This document shows positions 44,101 through 56,700 of a DNA stretch of 64,000 nucleotides, piece by piece; the stretch's first letter is position 1, and each line of letters begins with the position of its first letter. The notes beneath the pieces are model-generated. The model made no database searches. It saw only the letters and a program-made list of their open reading frames with translations, and was not told the DNA's origin. The stretch lies in contig NW_002060967.1 in assembly GCF_000150275.1 (NCBI RefSeq), positions 558,001-622,000 of the forward strand, read 5' to 3'. The translations under genes and the position numbers were made by a program. Source of the DNA: Trichoplax adhaerens (lineage: Eukaryota > Placozoa > Uniplacotomia > Trichoplacea > Trichoplacidae).

Positions 44101-47100
44101 CCCCACTACTTTATAGTAACCAGGCTATCATTATCTCTATTTTCATTTCCTGACGAGGCAGGAAAAAATCTTAGTGTATCATTTCATGCAATCAATAGCA
44201 TGATTTGAAATAACTTATATAAGCAATCATGACTATTATAGGGATGTTTATTTTACGTATACTCCCCAGGAATATTTAACACTAGAAATTAATAATGATG
44301 AATTTTGAACCTATGGCTAAATCTAATCTTAACAATATTCGTTTCATTATTTTTTTTTTTAATTATTCTACTTATGTGATGCATCAACAGCTCATTTTTG
44401 TCGCCTTGAAACAATAAGACTGCTTTGATATGATATTACATTTTTGAAAATTTTTACGAAATGTATCTGTATTGTAAAATTAAAGTGTTTGCTTTAGAAT
44501 AACAAAAAGGAAGATGAAAATCGATTTTATTTTATACAGTAAAATTGCGCGTCTTACAAGGATGGTTCAAAGATATGATTATTCAAGTTTTGTCACGTAT
44601 AATACTGGAATGATTAAGTTCTACTAACTAGCTCTGGTAACTTTGATCATTATTCTTCAACCCATTTTAGGGAGAAATTAGCAGAGGCCTGGCTACTGGA
44701 TGGCTCAGCTGACAAGATATGTGTAAATAAAGGTTACTAATAAAGTAAAATACTATTGCTAGTGTTTCCATAGCTAATCTGAGGTACCCTTCACTTAATT
44801 TTCGCCATCGACATCGCTCGTTATTTTTTATATTTTACTTATTCCCCACTTTAAATTAAATCAATAGTAAACAATTCTTCTTATTTTTTTAACTCTAAAA
44901 GATATGAATAACCTTTTAAAGTGTAGATTGATGAGGTTACTTAATTTGTATAGATGATGATAGATTAAAAGAGTTGATGTTAAATTACTATCTGTGATAT
45001 ATACCAATCACGAAATTCCAAATTTTAGAAAAATAAGGGCTTTATTGAATCTTATACAAAGATCAACTACACACAGCTCTACTTTAGCCGAATACTACTA
45101 CTAAAGACTTCTAGAACGAACTAACAGAATAATCTAAAGTTGCATGCTTTTATACTTTTCGTAGCATTCGCAGCTACAATCCGCATGGCAACCTTTTACC
45201 TTATTTTACACATAGTTAAATTATTCTTAGTAAGACTATTCTACTGCGGACCAACATTAATCTGATATGGATACGACTACAGTACTTACGTAGACATTAT
45301 TCACACCAGCCAAAGTACAATGAATTTCGTGACCGGTATATGTCACAACCGACTATATGTTTCATAAAGACTAGTGCAAACTCCCGTCGCTTTACTGACG
45401 GTTTACGATAATGTGCTCATTTAACATCTTTTACGAGGTTCAGTAACTTTATACCGTACCGTATGCTCGGAATTAAGCCGATTTTCATACTAATGAGATA
45501 TTTGTTAAATTTAAAAGGAAAGGATGACATCGGTATATGAGATGCATATCCTTTATTTTCGATATATAAATCGCAGCTTGACTCATTAATTATTTAATTT
45601 TACTTTTTCCTATCTAAAACAAAATCAATAATAAACAATTCTTATTATTTCTCAACCCTAATAGACGTAAATAATCTTTTGCAGGTCTGGATATATGAGG
45701 CTATTCAATTTATATGATATTTTGAAAGGTTGATATTAATTTAGTGTTGAGTATATTTTATAGCTTACAAATACACACAATTGACCGAGATTACAGATTT
45801 TGTATTTTAATATTAGATAAGATGTTTCAGCTAGTAAATAGGTTAAGGTAGCACATGAAATTAAGCTGATTTGCATATTAAAAGATCTTTGCTATCTTTA
45901 AAAGAAAAAAATATTAAGATTTTATCCTTGTTAACGATTAATATCGGAATATGGATGAAAAATTTCAAATTCAATTTTGAAGCATATACTATAATCGATG
46001 TCATATCAGTATTTGATCCTGATCAATTTAAAAATTACATACGTGCCCAAATAGTTAAAAAATCTATTATTTTTTATTAAGGTAGTACGCAATTTAATTA
46101 TATAAATATCTAAAATTGATTAATTTTTAGTAAAATTGATCAGTGCATTTATTTGGTAGAAATAGAAATATTAGCTAGAAAATAAAACAATATTATTGGG
46201 TATTTCTAGCCATACAACTGCTTTAAAGTCTAGAAATATTGATACCTATGTGGTATGATATTAAATATTTGATTTAAATTTGACCTTTGAAGGGATTCAT
46301 TTTAGTATTTAGTGTATACTAACTACAGTAAATAATTAACTAGCAAGGTTGTAATGAAAGATTATCTACAAAATTCATGTTCTGTACCATGAAAGACTGC
46401 ATTCAGCGCTATTATTGGACAAGTAAGTGGATTTGAAAGTTTAGAATTTACCATAATTATTATGGAATGGCTCGATATTATAAACGAGTCTGTCGTGCAT
46501 TAAGGTTTCACTATTAATAAATAAAATTAATGATTAATGAAGTGAACGTTTAGAATTGTATGAAATTTATCGCATTCAATACTAGACATGCCTATAATTA
46601 TGCTGGCATGTTCTGTATTGCGTAAAGGTAGATGATCAGGTGAGGCAACGATTAAAGTCCAATCGATAAATAAATAAGAGCATGTAAATGTTAGTAACAG
46701 ATTAAAATAATTTTCGTTGGCAAGAAAAGAAATATGAAAGATTTTGTTTTAAGGAATACCTACTGTGATATTAGTAGAAGCCTTGATTATTATAAAGATT
46801 TGTAAGCTTACATAGTCATAAATTGCAGCTGATGTGACCTGGGAATTTTGATCGTTAGTGTTTTGATTGTAGACAAGTTTGGTACTTTAGCAGCTGTGTT
46901 CTGCTTCTACTATTAGTTTTTGAAAATAACAGTCTGTTATAGAATTATCTTTTTATAGCATAGACTATACCAACTTGTAAGTACTTATATGATAGATCAA
47001 ACTACAAACTGATAAGTTTTACTCAGAATCTATCATAATATTCAATAACTGTGAATTAGAGAAGTAAGCTTCGCGACAGTATTATTCAGTGGATAAATGA

Positions 47101-47501
47101 AAACTATACATTATACTCGTATAGGCAACTTTTCTAGGAAAAAATGACGTTCTCACTCCCCCCTCCTTGCAAGAGATAAAATTTGAATTAAGAAATCTTT
47201 AATTATGTTAAGGCAAGTTAATCGAGTAATAACAATAATGACGTCAACTTGATATTTAAACCTTCAAAAATGATATCAAAAACTGTTCTTAAAATTTTTA
47301 CGTTATTTGCTAAATACTTTAATTATTAATTAAGGTTAAGTATAAATAAACAAGACAAGAATGACTGTATTTCAATCAGCTTATCAATTTTACGGCAAAG
47401 ATATAAAAAACTCATTAGAAATATCAATTTGCTTACTTTTATTGGTATTTGTCGCTCTTTCTTATCCATTTTCATTTATTATCATATGATAGTTTCGCAA
47501 A
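44101..47501. other. Intergenic region with a duplicated segment
   Basis: No gene was identified between the pseudogene and the first intact family member. A diverged duplication is present at 44845-45040 and 45590-45815. Between its copies (about 45045-45590) is a stretch with minus-strand LTR-like signals (AATAAAG at about 45054, TATAAAAG at about 45150) but no defined ends. Confidence 0.5.
44845..45815. repeat. Two diverged direct copies about 750 bp apart
   Basis: Copies at about 44845-45040 and 45590-45815 share AAATCAATA.TAAACAATTCTT, TTATT, ACTCTAAAAGA/ACCCTAATAGA, TAATCTTTT-like, GATTGATGAGG/GATATATGAGG, AATTTGTAT/AATTTATAT, GTTGATGTTAA/GTTGATATTAA and later AAATTCCAAATTTT/AGATTTTGTATTTT. 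Non-coding. Confidence 0.7.
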
Positions 47502-48356
47502 ATGAAATTTACGGCATTATCATTGGTTTTCTTCATCTTCAGCATAGTACCTTTTACTATACAGGCGGTAAGTAATTTAATCGATTGATATCCGCATAAA
47601 CTGCTTTTTTATTCTGTTTCAAAAAGGTTGTTATAATCGCTTATTAATTTTTTGGGGAAAATTTTTTATTTTAACAATTAGACTACCAATGCGAAATCTT
47701 GCCTACAGGCTAAAGATATAAATGGAGTTAGCGAAAATGGTTTCTATATCCTATACGATAACCAATATCGACCGTTTATCACATTTTGTGATTTCAATTC
47801 TGATAAAGGATTTATTTGGACACTTATTGAGTCATTTTCCTTGAATAACAGCATGAAAGCCAAATATCGCAAGGGATTTTTTCAGGATTTTCCAACTGTT
47901 AGTAGTTTTATTGACTTGCAGGAATTTCGATTAGAGAACTCAGTTATGAAATCGATTGCTGGTGCGCCAGGATCGACCCATTTTCGCACAACATGTAATT
48001 TTAACACGAATGACCGCAAAGGAATACAGAATCATCTAGACTATTTGCGTGTATCATTTTGTAATTTTCCCAATTTCTTTAAAAATGTTAACAAAAATAC
48101 ATGTACTAAGGTGGATTATATTAATGTCCAAGGACAATCCTGCAGAGATTGTAGTATTCCAATACATGATGGCGGTAATGAACATCATATGTTAGCTAAC
48201 ATCGACAGATCCCCGGACGATTGTGATCGTTTGAAATTTGGAGGTGCAAAAGGATATGCTTTTGGTGATTACAGGCTTTTAGATTCAAAATTTTCATGTT
48301 CAATGGCATCTAATTCGACTACCAATTGGTGGATTGGAGGTGCAGATATGTCGTAA
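47502..48356 (+). CDS. Secreted fibrinogen-like (YCDM-type) cysteine-rich protein A
   Basis: Two exons, 47502-47567 and 47682-48356, joined in phase 0, encode 246 residues. Exon 1 is a typical signal peptide (MKFTALSLVFFIFSIVPF, then TIQA). The mature protein begins with a fibrinogen-like subdomain 1: KSCLQAK, NGFYILYDN, PFITFCDFNSDKGFIWTLIE, which corresponds to the family's GvY...YCDM...GGWTL pattern. The rest is a cysteine-rich domain with STHFRTTCNFN, DYLRVSFCNFPNFFKNV, KVDYINVQGQSCRDCSIP and CSMASNSTTNWWIGGA. I recall this second block from uncharacterised secreted proteins of cnidarians and lancelets, but cannot search here. It has no transmembrane segment. Likely an extracellular recognition or matrix protein; the ligand is unknown. 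A close paralogue lies 6.2 kb downstream and a decayed one 4 kb upstream. Confidence 0.88.
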
Positions 48357-51300
48357 ACGTTATCTAGCCCACAGTTAGAATGGAATTGCAGCTGGAAGAT
48401 TGAGATTCACAATTTAAATCGCCATATGAGGAGCTCTTCCCTGACCTCATAAATATAACATGTGCTAATTTGAAGTACTTAATTAGATTGAATGAAGTCT
48501 TTAATATTTTTGATGGTTGATGTTTTATTTTATATATCTGCTGCTAGTTAAATTATAATCAAGAAATAATTATGATATCGAAAATAATGCCCAGAAATTA
48601 CTTTTATTATTGGGTAATTATTAAGAAACTGCTAGAACAAATACCGTGGCTAAGTGTTGTTACGCATTGTGATTGCAAACATTTCATTAGAGTTGATGTG
48701 TTCGATTAAAGCTTTAAGTAGAGCGATTTGGCCATGATTTGAAGGTGGCTGACCAAAGGTTCTTTAAATTTTACCGCAAAAAATTATGAATGTTACAGGT
48801 CCACATAGAAAAGTTGCGCGGTTTTTTGGTAAAGATTCTATAGATTCTGAAATTGATTTGATTTTTACTAATAAACGTATCATTCAAAAGTAATAAAATG
48901 TTAACAATTGAACTACGACATGTGTGAATAATTATTGTGATACAAATTTTCACGAAGGATATGCGGATGCAGCATCATTTAGCATTTAGATTGTAAATTA
49001 TTAGCTACGTTTAGTATGATGTAAGGTGCGAGTATCTTGCTCTAATTATTATCAGGCATATTTAGTAATACCTATTATTTACTCGTATTACGCTATATTC
49101 GTTAGATTGTGCATTAATGTGATGTATTACTATATACAGTATTTAACTATAGCATATATTGTATAGAATTACTCTTCCTTAAAAAATCTTAAAAGTACAG
49201 TATTATACGCGTAGATATTAGATTGCATGCTGTAGCTGATATAGTTTATAGTAATATATAGTATTGTTGCACAACTACAACTTAATCTATATACATAAAA
49301 GTAGAAGCGGTTTTTTGTAATAATATTACGACCAAACCTAGAATGGTACTTTAAAAATTTTGAGTGATAACGCTAGGCTAAGCAAATTATGCATATATAG
49401 ATGCTGTATAAACATTTGTATTTGCAGTAATAGATTTAAACGTTTTGTGGGAAAAACTAGGCTATGCTGGGTTTCGTAGCTAATACTAGCGTATAGAAAC
49501 TATTCTTCCGTAAGAAATCTGAAATGTACCGTAGATATTACATACATGCTGCCTTTAATGCAGCTTATGATAAAATATTGTTTTAAAGCATATTTGAAAT
49601 ATGTACTTGTTAAGGTGTTGCATTGTCATTAGGATAGTTTAATAAGTACAGTAGTAGCTAGTATGAAGAATATCCATATTTGTAGTGCTAGGTAAGAGAA
49701 GTAATGCCTTAACGTGGATATTTGTGATAGTTCATTACACATTTGATATTGATTGTTATTGTGTGATAGATAGCAGTAAGATGATTCAAGTTCTAGTTGG
49801 TGATAGTTGAATTAAACAACCTACGAGCTTAGATTAAGATTAAGTATGAGTAAGAGATTCAAATATTTACTGATAGAAAAGCTGTGTAAGGAACATCTCA
49901 GTTCGAGATGTTTCTCCTGGTAAGGTATAATAGTAATACTGTTGTTGTTTATAAATTAGACGGTTCTTATATAAACGGCAACATTTGAGTTGAGTGGTTT
50001 GGTAAAAAGTTGTAGATGTATCTTTGCTAATAAAAGTTTCATCTTTGCAGTATTTTGCTAAATATGTTTAATGTTAAGTAAAAGGGCGTTTTAAGTCGGT
50101 AGCTACTTATAGACTTTTACTGTACGTTACCTTGTCGCAGAAGTGAAATTGTGACAGTACTGTATTAATTAATCCTGCTTAAGAAATCTTAAATATACTG
50201 TAGCTATTATATTATATGCTTTCACTTATACTGCTCATAGTAACATATCTCATTAACGTATAATCTTACAAATATGGCGTAATATATAACAGCCCATAAC
50301 AATATACTGTAATTAAAGATTCTATGTTAGAATCTAGTTGACTATATACTATAGCTAAATGCCATAACTACTAATTTTTATAGTAAAATACAATATTAAT
50401 GCCCACAATCTAACAAAAATAGCGTAATATACGGTATGTCACTTGAAAGTTGTAATCATAGAGGTTTTCTCTATGGTCATATAGTGATGCCTCCTGCATT
50501 TGATTGTATGGATAGCTATATTTGATATGTTTTCTCATAATAGATGTTATCGTGATGCTAATATTAGATGAATACTTACAACTAGCTGCATGTACGATGC
50601 TGATGTTGATGCTTTATTCTGTACTACACTTGTACTTTCGAATTGTCAGTAGATGCAGTTGTATAGGATGAATAGTGTTTAAGTATAAGTCTGTTTGTAG
50701 CTGCAGCTATAAAATAAGATCGAATATTCCTATGCTAATTGTAGCCGTAAACGTTACAAAAAAAAGCATAATGCATAAAGCTAACACTCCAATCACTCTT
50801 ACGCAAGACACTTTATATACCCCCTGGGGTAGGTTATTGCGTAAAGGCAGGAATGATTATTCTTGTTCTGCAGTTTCTCAAGTAGGCTAGAGCTTGCCTT
50901 CAAAAATTTGTTACTCCTGTACTAATTATTGCGAAACTACTCGTACATTAGCCCATTGCTCTATTATAACAAATAAAGCTACGACAGGGCATTAAAAGTA
51001 TTTATTTGTAGTTACAATTCTACTATTTTCTAACGAAGTTGGTACTCCGGTCGGGGTCTCACACATTAATCAAAATACCGCACTTACAATTTTCTCGCAC
51101 TTTTTTACTTCGTCATCATCATTACTTTGCAAACTTATAACCTAGTCATTGAGTTCGCAAGAATTTATATCTGACCTCGATCTATGGCGTTGGAATCATA
51201 TATCGAAGCTATACGTATAGTACAATATGTAAACTCTGTATAGTATTACAGTATTCATTTATATTTCACAATCATAATAATACCGCCGTGTTGCCGTACA

Positions 51301-51856
51301 ATTATCTTTCATGCACAGCTTACTGTATGACGATATTTAATATTAATTTTACCTTTACTACTGTATGAGTTTAACCTAATACAGAGCAACGATTTGCTGA
51401 CATGGTAACAACGAAATAAAGTTGTAAGATAAAGTCAACTCTTAGCTTTAACAAAGGATTTATAGTCAACTATGATAATTGCATGCTAAATTGCAATGCT
51501 GTTTCTGTACCGATATTATTCATATTACTATACCTTTATCTAACAGATAACTTTCTGGCCAATGTATACAATTTTAATTTAACTTGCTATTATAGCTCAA
51601 TTTAGCAGTTTTAATAATTAAATCACCCTGCTAATTTTAATCATGAATAATCTCTAATATGCACTGAAAACACTTCCATTACTTAAGAAATTAATAAATC
51701 ATGTTATGAGTTATGGACATATATACTAATCGCGGATACGAATGTTGGAAGTATACTGACAGGCAACTTTAGGGAACTTAGTAGTTCTTTCTAAGCTCTT
51801 TCTAGTTACTGTATTCGGTTATGAGTACACCGACTAAATTTATTGTATTTATACTC
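48357..51856. other. Intergenic region between the two intact paralogues, left part
   Basis: The first ~300 bp (to about 48620) resemble the 3' flank of paralogue B (about 55010-55160) and belong to the duplicated segment. Three weakly similar blocks follow at about 49160, 49495 and 50165 (listed separately). Around 50810-51065 there is a TATATA-bearing stretch, then AATAAAG, then GGTCTCACA, reminiscent of another LTR, but no partner copy or target duplication was found. Confidence 0.45.
49130..50280. repeat. Three diverged direct repeats
   Basis: Blocks near 49160, 49495 and 50165 share, in order, ATTACTCTTCC/ACTATTCTTCC/ATTAATCCTGC, AAGAAATCT(T/G)AAA or close variants, GTA..ATTA, CATGCTG/ATATGCT and TATAGTAATATAT-like runs. 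Identity is modest and the ends are unclear. Confidence 0.45.
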
Positions 51857-52271
51857 TGTAAGACAGTATAATATTGTATTCTAAGTTGATGATATATTTA
51901 GTAATGTCTACTGTAGGTGTTGTGTTCAACATATGATAGATATTCTCGTTAGAGACTTAATTATTAAATATAGCTAGCTTAGTAGCTGTATTCCTTTTGA
52001 AGAGGAGCGCTACAGTGCTTACACTAGAGCTTCACACGAAAGGTGTAAACTAGCCTGTATTTGAGATCCTAATACTGAAGTGTGTAGTAAGTAAGGTGTT
52101 AAGACTGTAAGCGCAGAAAAGTATATAAGGGAGTAGTTTAGTAAAGTAAGATAGTACTTTCTCGTTAGAGGTCCTCAGCTAATCGATTACATTGTACCTT
52201 CGTAAACGAGGTTTTGTTCAATAAATCTTATTTTCTAAAGTTTTGAAGATTCTTGATCTATCAACCTCACA
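51857..52271 (+). mobile_element. Solo LTR, copy 3
   Basis: A 415-bp copy of the LTR family also at 19884 and 20520: starts TGTAAGACAG, ends CAACCTCACA, and is flanked by the perfect 5-bp target duplication TACTC (51852-51856, 52272-52276). TATA box tatataag is at 52122-52129 and the poly(A) signal AATAAA at 52220-52225. Relative to copy 1 it has an extra ~16 bp just before the TATA box. It sits between the two secreted-protein paralogues. Confidence 0.95.
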
Positions 52272-53654
52272 TACTCGTATTCTACACTTAGTAGACGGTA
52301 AACTGCTATTGCTGTTACTTTGATAAAAAGTTCGAGTAAGTTTAATTTACGTTAATTTGTTAAGATTCTTTAATAATGCTAGATGATATTAACCGATTTT
52401 ACTAATTTGAAGGTAGAATGAATTCTCATTGAGGACTGCTGTAGTTTTTATAGAGTTTTCGACAATTCTCTCTCTATAATTATACGTCTTTGCGTCGCTA
52501 CACAATTATTTGACTTAATGGTACTTAGCTTAGAAAGTATATTTTACATATATTGCTTGGCTAGAGCTCGAATTCTAATCGAACTGTAAAACTTAATCAT
52601 GTGGCAGTTAGGTGTATAGAATAACTCTACATGTGTACAAATATCTGAATTCTAGCATCAGTTCTTTTGCATAGAGGTAATGAATGTAAATTTATTGCAT
52701 AGAAGTAAATGGAAGTAAATCTAAAATTAATTAGACAGTTAATTATTTCGATTTATTCGACTGGCAGAATTAAAGAAATATCGAATAAGATAAGTATTAC
52801 CCGTATTATAGAATGCAGGTTATGAAGTTTGCAGAATCAATGCTGATCAGCACAAAATCATTCAACTATTAAAATGAAGTAGAAATTTAGCCTAATTTTA
52901 TTTATTTTGCATATATTATCCATAGCATTCTTGACCATAGAATTTTTGAAATTAGTAAGATTCCACAGAATATTCTCTATCTATTCATAGGATAATCATC
53001 ATATGTCTTTAAAATATTGTTTTATGTGCCAGAGATAAATCAAAGTCGAGAATCTAAAGTTCGAGTACGCAATCATAACATGTTTTTGATGCTAAAAGTA
53101 TACGCAACGATATGGTCAATTTATGAATAAGATCGATATCTACACGATAAGAATCGATTGTGATATCAATAGTCAAGCTTAATATAGATTCTCTGCGTAA
53201 AATATATCGCATGCATAATTTTGTAGAATACATAAGAGATTAAATTGTGGTAATAGAATTAATTGACATATCGATAATTACTGTAGCTGTTAGTAGCAAA
53301 TGCTATGAACTTGCAAATAAATTGTAAAATCAAATAAAATGTATATTTAGAGATCCATGAATTAAAAATAACATCACTAATATAAATATAATCTTTAAAC
53401 TATAGTCAAAAGGTTAAATAGACTTTCTGAAGTTATATATTAAAAACACTGCGTTGTTATATTAATATGAAAGAGGTGAAAATAGTTTGACAAATAAGTC
53501 AAGTACAAATTTGTCATAGTAAGGTAAAAATATCAGATTACGACCGCAATTTACTTTATTCATTTTAGAACAGTTTCGATTGAGTTAAACCTCTTGCTAT
53601 AGCTTTGTATAAGATTATACTGAAATAATAGGTCAACCACTATAACGAAGAGAA
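52272..53654. other. Upstream flank of secreted paralogue B
   Basis: AT-rich, with no exon seen. The part at about 52800-53230 is duplicated downstream of the gene at about 55840-56700 and is listed there. The promoter of the next gene presumably lies here; I see no decisive TATA box. Confidence 0.5.
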
Positions 53655-56600
53655 ATGATGTATAGATTATTCTCATTGCTGTTAATATGCTGTATGATGC
53701 CTATCTCTATACAAATGGTAAGACTATTAATAGATTGAAATCACTTCCGTTCATTTATTTACTGTTCATCGCATGCTGTAAATTAATATCGGACGTACGA
53801 GTATACATCTTTATGATTCCAATTAAATAATGTTGCAATTATTGTATTTAGACAATTAAGCCTAAATCTTGTCTACAAGCTAAAGAATTAAAAGGCGCTA
53901 GCAATAATGGTTTCTATGTGATATACGATAGTCTCAATAGACCATTTACTACATTTTGTGATTTTAATTCTGATGTTGGATTTGTTTGGACACTTATTGA
54001 ATCGTTATCGTTAGCTAATGCTAAGAAGTCCAAATATCGTAAAAGTTTCTATTACGATGTTTCAACAAGCGGTTGTTCTATTAACTGGTCAGAATTTCGA
54101 TTATGTAAATCAGTTATGAAATCGATTGCAGATGCACGAGGATCGACACATTTTCGGGCAACATGTAATTTCAATATAGAAGATATTAAAGGAATTAATA
54201 ATCATCGAGACTATCTACGAGTATCATTTTGTAATTATCCGAATTTCTTTAAAAATGTTGCTGCTCATTTTTGTACAAAAATGGACTATGTTAATATTCG
54301 AGGTCATACATGTCGACAGTGTAGTATACCGTTATATGATGGTGGAAGCAGCTACCACATTTTACTTCAAGTCGATCACGCGAAAAATATCTGTGATAAA
54401 TGGGTAGTTCCAAATACAGTCGTACACGATTTCGCTTTCGGGGATTACAGGTATATGAATTCTAAATTTACATGCGCAAATTCATCTACTTCTACTACAA
54501 ATTGGTGGATAGGCGGTGCGTATATCTCGTAATATGAATTTTCTTAGTCCTTCAAGGAAACGTTAAGATTTAGACATAAATATACATTGAAACTGTATTT
54601 GAATTTACCATGGAAGAAGTTCTTACTGTAATAAATAGCTATGCAAAGTTTGATTAAAGACGCATTAGAAGTGATTGATGGCTGTGCTAAAGAATGCTTA
54701 ATTAATCAATGTATTTGACATAATTCTTACGTGCGCCATATTAGAACTAGACTCGTTGATGTCGTATTTATGGAAATTTTTTAGAGGTAATTAATGGTTT
54801 ATAAGCTGTCCTTACTGATTATTAAATATAAGTATTCCCTTTTATAATGATATGCATCAGTAACTAGAATGTTTTATGAAAATGACTATTTATCGTATTT
54901 AAACCTATATATTTTTTGTTCGCTGTTAGAAAGTACTTCAATATAGTTTAAGTTGTTATATGGAGAACTCTTTCGTAATGATCTCATTATAAGAGTACTT
55001 AACAATTTGAGATACTTGATTAAATTGAATGAAAGATTTGATATCTTTGATAATAAATATTTAATTCGGTTTGTCTGCCTCTGCTTGCCTTATAATCACT
55101 GAAGAAATATGATATCGAAATTAATGTCGGAATACTTTTGGAGAGAGGTAATGATTAAGAATCTGCAAGGATGTTAATAAATGTCGCTACAATTTTTAAA
55201 TAGAAACATTTCATTAGAGTTTTGTGTCTAATTATAATTTCAATTTTAATTTTGATTGTCAGAATTTAATGCTTTGTTATTAGGTACTAATAGAATTCAG
55301 CTTACTATTGCATCGTATACTTCATACTATTAAAAGCCCTCCACTACAGAAACTACATTACAAGTGTAAATGTGAATATTTTAAAGCTTATTAGAATCGT
55401 ATCTGTTATACAATAGGATGAATTTGAGTACCTTTATTTCGCCTAATTCAGCCAGTGTCGGATAATTCTGTCATATTTGGTTAGCCGTAGATATTCAGAT
55501 ATTTCGTATTTTAACCGTAATAAACTACAAAACTTTGATTAATGTCTAGCGTTAGGTACTTACATTGATCGTAGAGATTAATTTACTCACTAATTGCAGC
55601 AAAATTTGTTTACTAATGCAGTATACCTAAGTCTTGGCTTGCAGATTGCTAGACATGTTTAGCTTAGTGTTCTAGCAAGCAGAAAATCTCAGCGTTTAAA
55701 GATACTCGGCTAGAGTATCGATGGCAATAAGCATTGTGCTACCGAGTTACTATCAAGGGTATTGGTAAATATGGATGGTTAACTCTCATATTTGGTCATG
55801 GCATTGTCAACCACAGTATCATATAAGATACTATTAAATATATTATAGAATGCATATTACAGAGTTTGTATAGTCAAATTTTACTGAACAATACAAATCG
55901 TTAAATTATTAAAATGAGATGATGTTGCTATAAGTTGATTTAGTAGCATGGTAATGTACTAGATATACTCTTACAATTGTATGACATATAATATTAGTTC
56001 ATATTGTAAGCTCTAGTCAGACTGTCTTTTTGCACTACGTCGCACTAGTATTCAATATGTGAGGATGTATATCGTGTAGTACGTTACATCATTAATATTA
56101 CAGGATTGATATATAAAGGGTGAACCTCTATAAGAACAGGAGATTTTTAGCTCAGACGAGTAGGACTGCGGAAGTAGTGAGGACAGAGTTGGAATTGTTC
56201 GTGAGAAATAGAAGAACGGTAAATAAAGGTAATAATATAGATTAGAATGCATTTACTGTCTAAACTGATTGCAAGAAGAATAGCTAGAGTACTGACGCTA
56301 ATTTCCTGAAAATCGACCGTCAGATGTTTTGACCTAATCTTATTTTTCGCATGTATTGTCGATATTATTTATGACCCTAAAATTTTTTGGAATGAGTAAA
56401 ATTGCAAAATTACATCGTATCCAATAGAATATTTGCTATGTGCTTAAGAAACAGCCATTAAATGTCTTAAAAAATAATGATGCTATATGGAGATTGTATT
56501 TGATCTGTGTGCTTTGTAATAGACCAAAGCCGAGAATTTAAAGTTCGAGTAAGCAATCATAATATATTTTGATGCTGAAAGTATGCAATATGATAAAGTT

Positions 56601-56700
56601 AATTTATGGATAGGATAATATCTACATGAAAAAATTTATACTAACGTATATCAAGAGTCAAGCTAATTATAGATTATCAAGGTTAAATATATTGTAAGAG
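52800..56700. repeat. Duplicated flank of paralogue B
   Basis: About 52800-53230 (upstream of B) reappears at about 55840-56700 (downstream of B), with an extra block of ~400 bp inside the second copy. Shared phrases in order: TATTATAGAATGCA, ATTATTAAAATGA-like, CCTAATTTTATTTATTTTGC/CCTAATCTTATTTTTCGC, GACCATAGAATTTTT/GACCCTAAAATTTTT, GAGAAT.TAAAGTTCGAGTA, GCAATCATAA.AT and ATATCTACA. The second copy is not followed by a family gene. Confidence 0.85.
53655..54532 (+). CDS. Secreted fibrinogen-like (YCDM-type) cysteine-rich protein B
   Basis: Same two-exon design as paralogue A: 53655-53717 and 53852-54532, phase 0, 247 residues. Two adjacent ATGs (53655, 53658) precede a hydrophobic signal peptide (YRLFSLLLICCMMPISIQ). 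The body aligns with A throughout: KSCLQAKELKG, NGFYVIYDS, PFTTFCDFNSDVGFVWTLIE, STHFRATCNFN, DYLRVSFCNYPNFFKNV, YVNIRGHTCRQCSIP and TTNWWIGGAYIS. Cysteines in these blocks are conserved between the two, which points to a disulphide-bonded extracellular fold. Charge and loop lengths vary most in the middle (around KFRKSFYYDVS-like and the region after CSIP). Function unknown; both copies being intact suggests both are used. Confidence 0.88.
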
